Positions 31,920 through 33,309 of a stretch of 33,309 nt of DNA are shown here, in pieces. The stretch comes from Pseudoxanthobacter soli DSM 19599 (GTDB lineage Bacteria; Pseudomonadota; Alphaproteobacteria; Rhizobiales; Segnochrobactraceae). The notes beneath the pieces are model-generated. The model worked only from the letters and a program-made list of their open reading frames with translations, was not told the DNA's origin and did not search any database. The translations under genes and the position numbers were made by a program. The stretch is taken from contig CAMDHY010000042.1 in NCBI GenBank assembly GCA_945898215.1, positions 1 to 33,309 of the forward strand. Reading direction: 5' to 3'. Position 1 is the first letter of the stretch; every line of letters starts with the position of its first letter.

Positions 31920-33309
31920 ATGAGCGATGTGAAACACAAGCCGACCTCGGGACTCGCGGAGGCGCTTGGCCTGTCGGGTGTCGCGGCGGCCGAGGTCGAT
32001 GGTGGCGCGGGTGCGCGCCGCCACTCTTTCTATCGAGAGCTTTTGGAACGGTCCGGATTGCCGGCGTCCGAGTTCGCCGAGGAGGTCGCGGCCCACCACA
32101 GTCTCCCGCGCGCAACACTCGCTGTTATGCTGGCGGGCAAGCCGCTGGCGGAGCATTTCTCCGGCCGCTTCCTGCGCGACTGGTCGCTGTTTCCCTATGA
32201 GACCGCCGCCGGCGAGGCGCGACTGGCGCTCGCTGACCCGAGCGAGGAGACGCTCGTCGAGACGGTGCGCTGGACGCTGGAGCGCCCGTGCACGCTCGAG
32301 GTCGCCTCGTTCGAGGAGATCGACATCGCGCTGAAGCGCGTCGGTGTCAGCGCGGAGGACGCGACCGCCGCTGCCGCGGGTCCGCGCGACGGCGAGCGCG
32401 AGGACGTCGAGATCGAGAACCTGCGCGATCTCGCGAGCGGTGCGCCGATCGTCAGGGCCGTGAACGAGATTCTCGAGGCAGCGGTCGAACGGCGCGCCAC
32501 CGACGTCCATCTCGAGCCGGTCAGGGCCGGGCTCAGGGTCCGCATCCGCATCGATGGCATCCTGCAGGCGATGCGCACCTTCCCGCCCGATCTCGCCCGC
32601 GCTGTGGTGTCGCGCGTCAAGATCCTCTCCGGCCTCAACATCGCCGAGCGCCGGCTGCCGCAGGACGGCCGCGCCCGCTTCAAGGCGGCGGGGCGGGAGA
32701 TCGACATCCGCGTTGCGACGATGCCGACGGTGCACGGCGAGGCGGCGATCCTGCGCCTTTTGGAGCGCGACCGCCGGCTCGTCGGCTTCGACGGCCTCGG
32801 CTTTTCCGAACGCGACTTCCGGGTGTTCTCCGAGGAGCTCGAGGCTCCGCACGGCATGGTCGTCGTCACCGGCCCGACCGGTAGCGGCAAGACGACGACG
32901 CTCGCCGCCACGCTCGCCCGCCTCAACGACTCGACGCGCAAGATCCTCACCATCGAGGACCCGGTGGAGTACGAGGTGGAGGGCGTCAGCCAGACGCAGG
33001 TAAAGCCGGCGATCGGGCTCACCTTCGTCAACGCGCTGCGGGCCTTCCTGCGCCAGGACCCGGACGTCATCATGGTCGGCGAGATGCGCGACGGTGAGAC
33101 GGCGCGCATCGGCATCCAGGCCTCGCTCACCGGCCATCTGGTGCTGACGACGCTGCACACCAATACGGCGGCTGCCGCCATCACCCGCCTGGTCGACCTC
33201 GGCGTCGAGCCGTTCCTACTCGCTGCCAGCCTCCGGCTGATCGTCGCCCAGCGCCTGGTGCGCATCCTCTGCCCGGACTGCAAGCGGATGGAGCCGCTGT
33301 CAGCGGAGC
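31920..33309 (+). CDS. gspE: Type II secretion ATPase GspE (cut by window edge)
   Basis: At least 463 residues, open to the window end. An N-terminal domain (about 35-150, including FYRELLERSGLPASEF and DWSLFPYE) precedes the ATPase core. The core shows ATDVHLEP, ILSGLNIAERRLPQDGR, Walker A GPTGSGKTTT with Lys324, the Asp box ILTIEDPVEYE, Walker B DPDVIMVGEMRDGETA, the His box TGHLVLTTLHTN, and the first CxxC of the zinc motif (Cys451, Cys454) at the edge. GspE is the cytoplasmic hexamer that powers pseudopilus assembly. PilB-type pilus ATPases are close relatives, but the divergent gspD favours type II secretion. The ATG at 31920 is the only start after an in-frame stop at 31881; its ribosome site is weak (GGAAAG). 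Confidence 0.92.
   Translation, partial: MSDVKHKPTSGLAEALGLSGVAAAEVDGGAGARRHSFYRELLERSGLPASEFAEEVAAHHSLPRATLAVMLAGKPLAEHFSGRFLRDWSLFPYETAAGEARLALADPSEETLVETVRWTLERPCTLEVASFEEIDIALKRVGVSAEDATAAAAGPRDGEREDVEIENLRDLASGAPIVRAVNEILEAAVERRATDVHLEPVRAGLRVRIRIDGILQAMRTFPPDLARAVVSRVKILSGLNIAERRLPQDGRARFKAAGREIDIRVATMPTVHGEAAILRLLERDRRLVGFDGLGFSERDFRVFSEELEAPHGMVVVTGPTGSGKTTTLAATLARLNDSTRKILTIEDPVEYEVEGVSQTQVKPAIGLTFVNALRAFLRQDPDVIMVGEMRDGETARIGIQASLTGHLVLTTLHTNTAAAAITRLVDLGVEPFLLAASLRLIVAQRLVRILCPDCKRMEPLSAE

Noticed and set aside
1-33309. tRNA, rRNA, insertion sequence, phage or integron features
   Set aside because: None were seen on reading both strands. The intact and broken VapB-type loci are the only accessory-type elements. 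I could not run tRNA or covariance searches.

Overview
The window is a gene-dense, very GC-rich (around 70% by eye) bacterial chromosome segment. It most resembles an alphaproteobacterium of the Hyphomicrobiales (Rhizobiales) type. Supporting signs are an NDUFA12-type complex I accessory gene, a B12-dependent class II ribonucleotide reductase of about 1250 residues, a Tim44-domain protein, a ppiD-like gene divergent from tpiA, and weak -10 boxes such as CTAGTCT. I cannot name the genus. No rRNA, tRNA, CRISPR array, insertion sequence or phage gene was seen.

Layout. 1-2.3 kb: the start of a SurA/PpiD-type periplasmic foldase (minus) diverges from tpiA and an alpha/beta hydrolase (plus). 2.35-4.9 kb: recQ and a small sulfotransferase, both minus. 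5.1-6.3 kb: a Tim44-domain membrane protein (minus) with a clear terminator, divergent from a 3-methyladenine DNA glycosylase. 7.2-15.6 kb: a long plus-strand run of glcB (malate synthase G), two tandem paralogous MHS-type transporters, a ThDP-dependent decarboxylase/synthase-like enzyme, and a secreted family 9 glycoside hydrolase whose start overlaps the ThDP gene's stop. 15.6-19.3 kb: a RibB enzyme with a degenerate RibA domain, a PPK2 polyphosphate kinase, an unrecognised 155-residue protein with an FNR/FixK-like site upstream, and a GGDEF protein. 19.3-23.1 kb: nrdJ, with two NrdR-box-like palindromes in a 0.5 kb leader. 23.6-27.5 kb: a frameshifted vapB remnant, the NDUFA12 gene, a secreted clan GH-A-like protein with RTX repeats, and an intact vapBC pair. 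27.6-33.3 kb: an aminotransferase, then type II secretion genes: a short prepilin peptidase and gspD (minus), divergent from gspE, which runs off the end.

How the parts may work together. The coherent theme is secretion of carbohydrate-active enzymes. Two proteins with Sec-type signal peptides, the GH9 enzyme and the GH-A-like/RTX protein, lie within 20 kb of gspD, gspE and a prepilin peptidase, so the type II system is a plausible export route. The glcB-MHS-MHS-ThDP-GH9 run looks like a carboxylate uptake and C2/keto-acid module whose substrate cannot be read from sequence. Redox-linked control may be a second theme, given the NrdR-like boxes at nrdJ and the anaerobox-like site before the 155-residue protein. 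Most other genes are ordinary housekeeping functions. No complete, clearly new system was found; the best leads are the coupled ThDP/GH9 pair, the signal-peptide-plus-RTX hydrolase, the FNR-like site, and the inactivated second TA locus.
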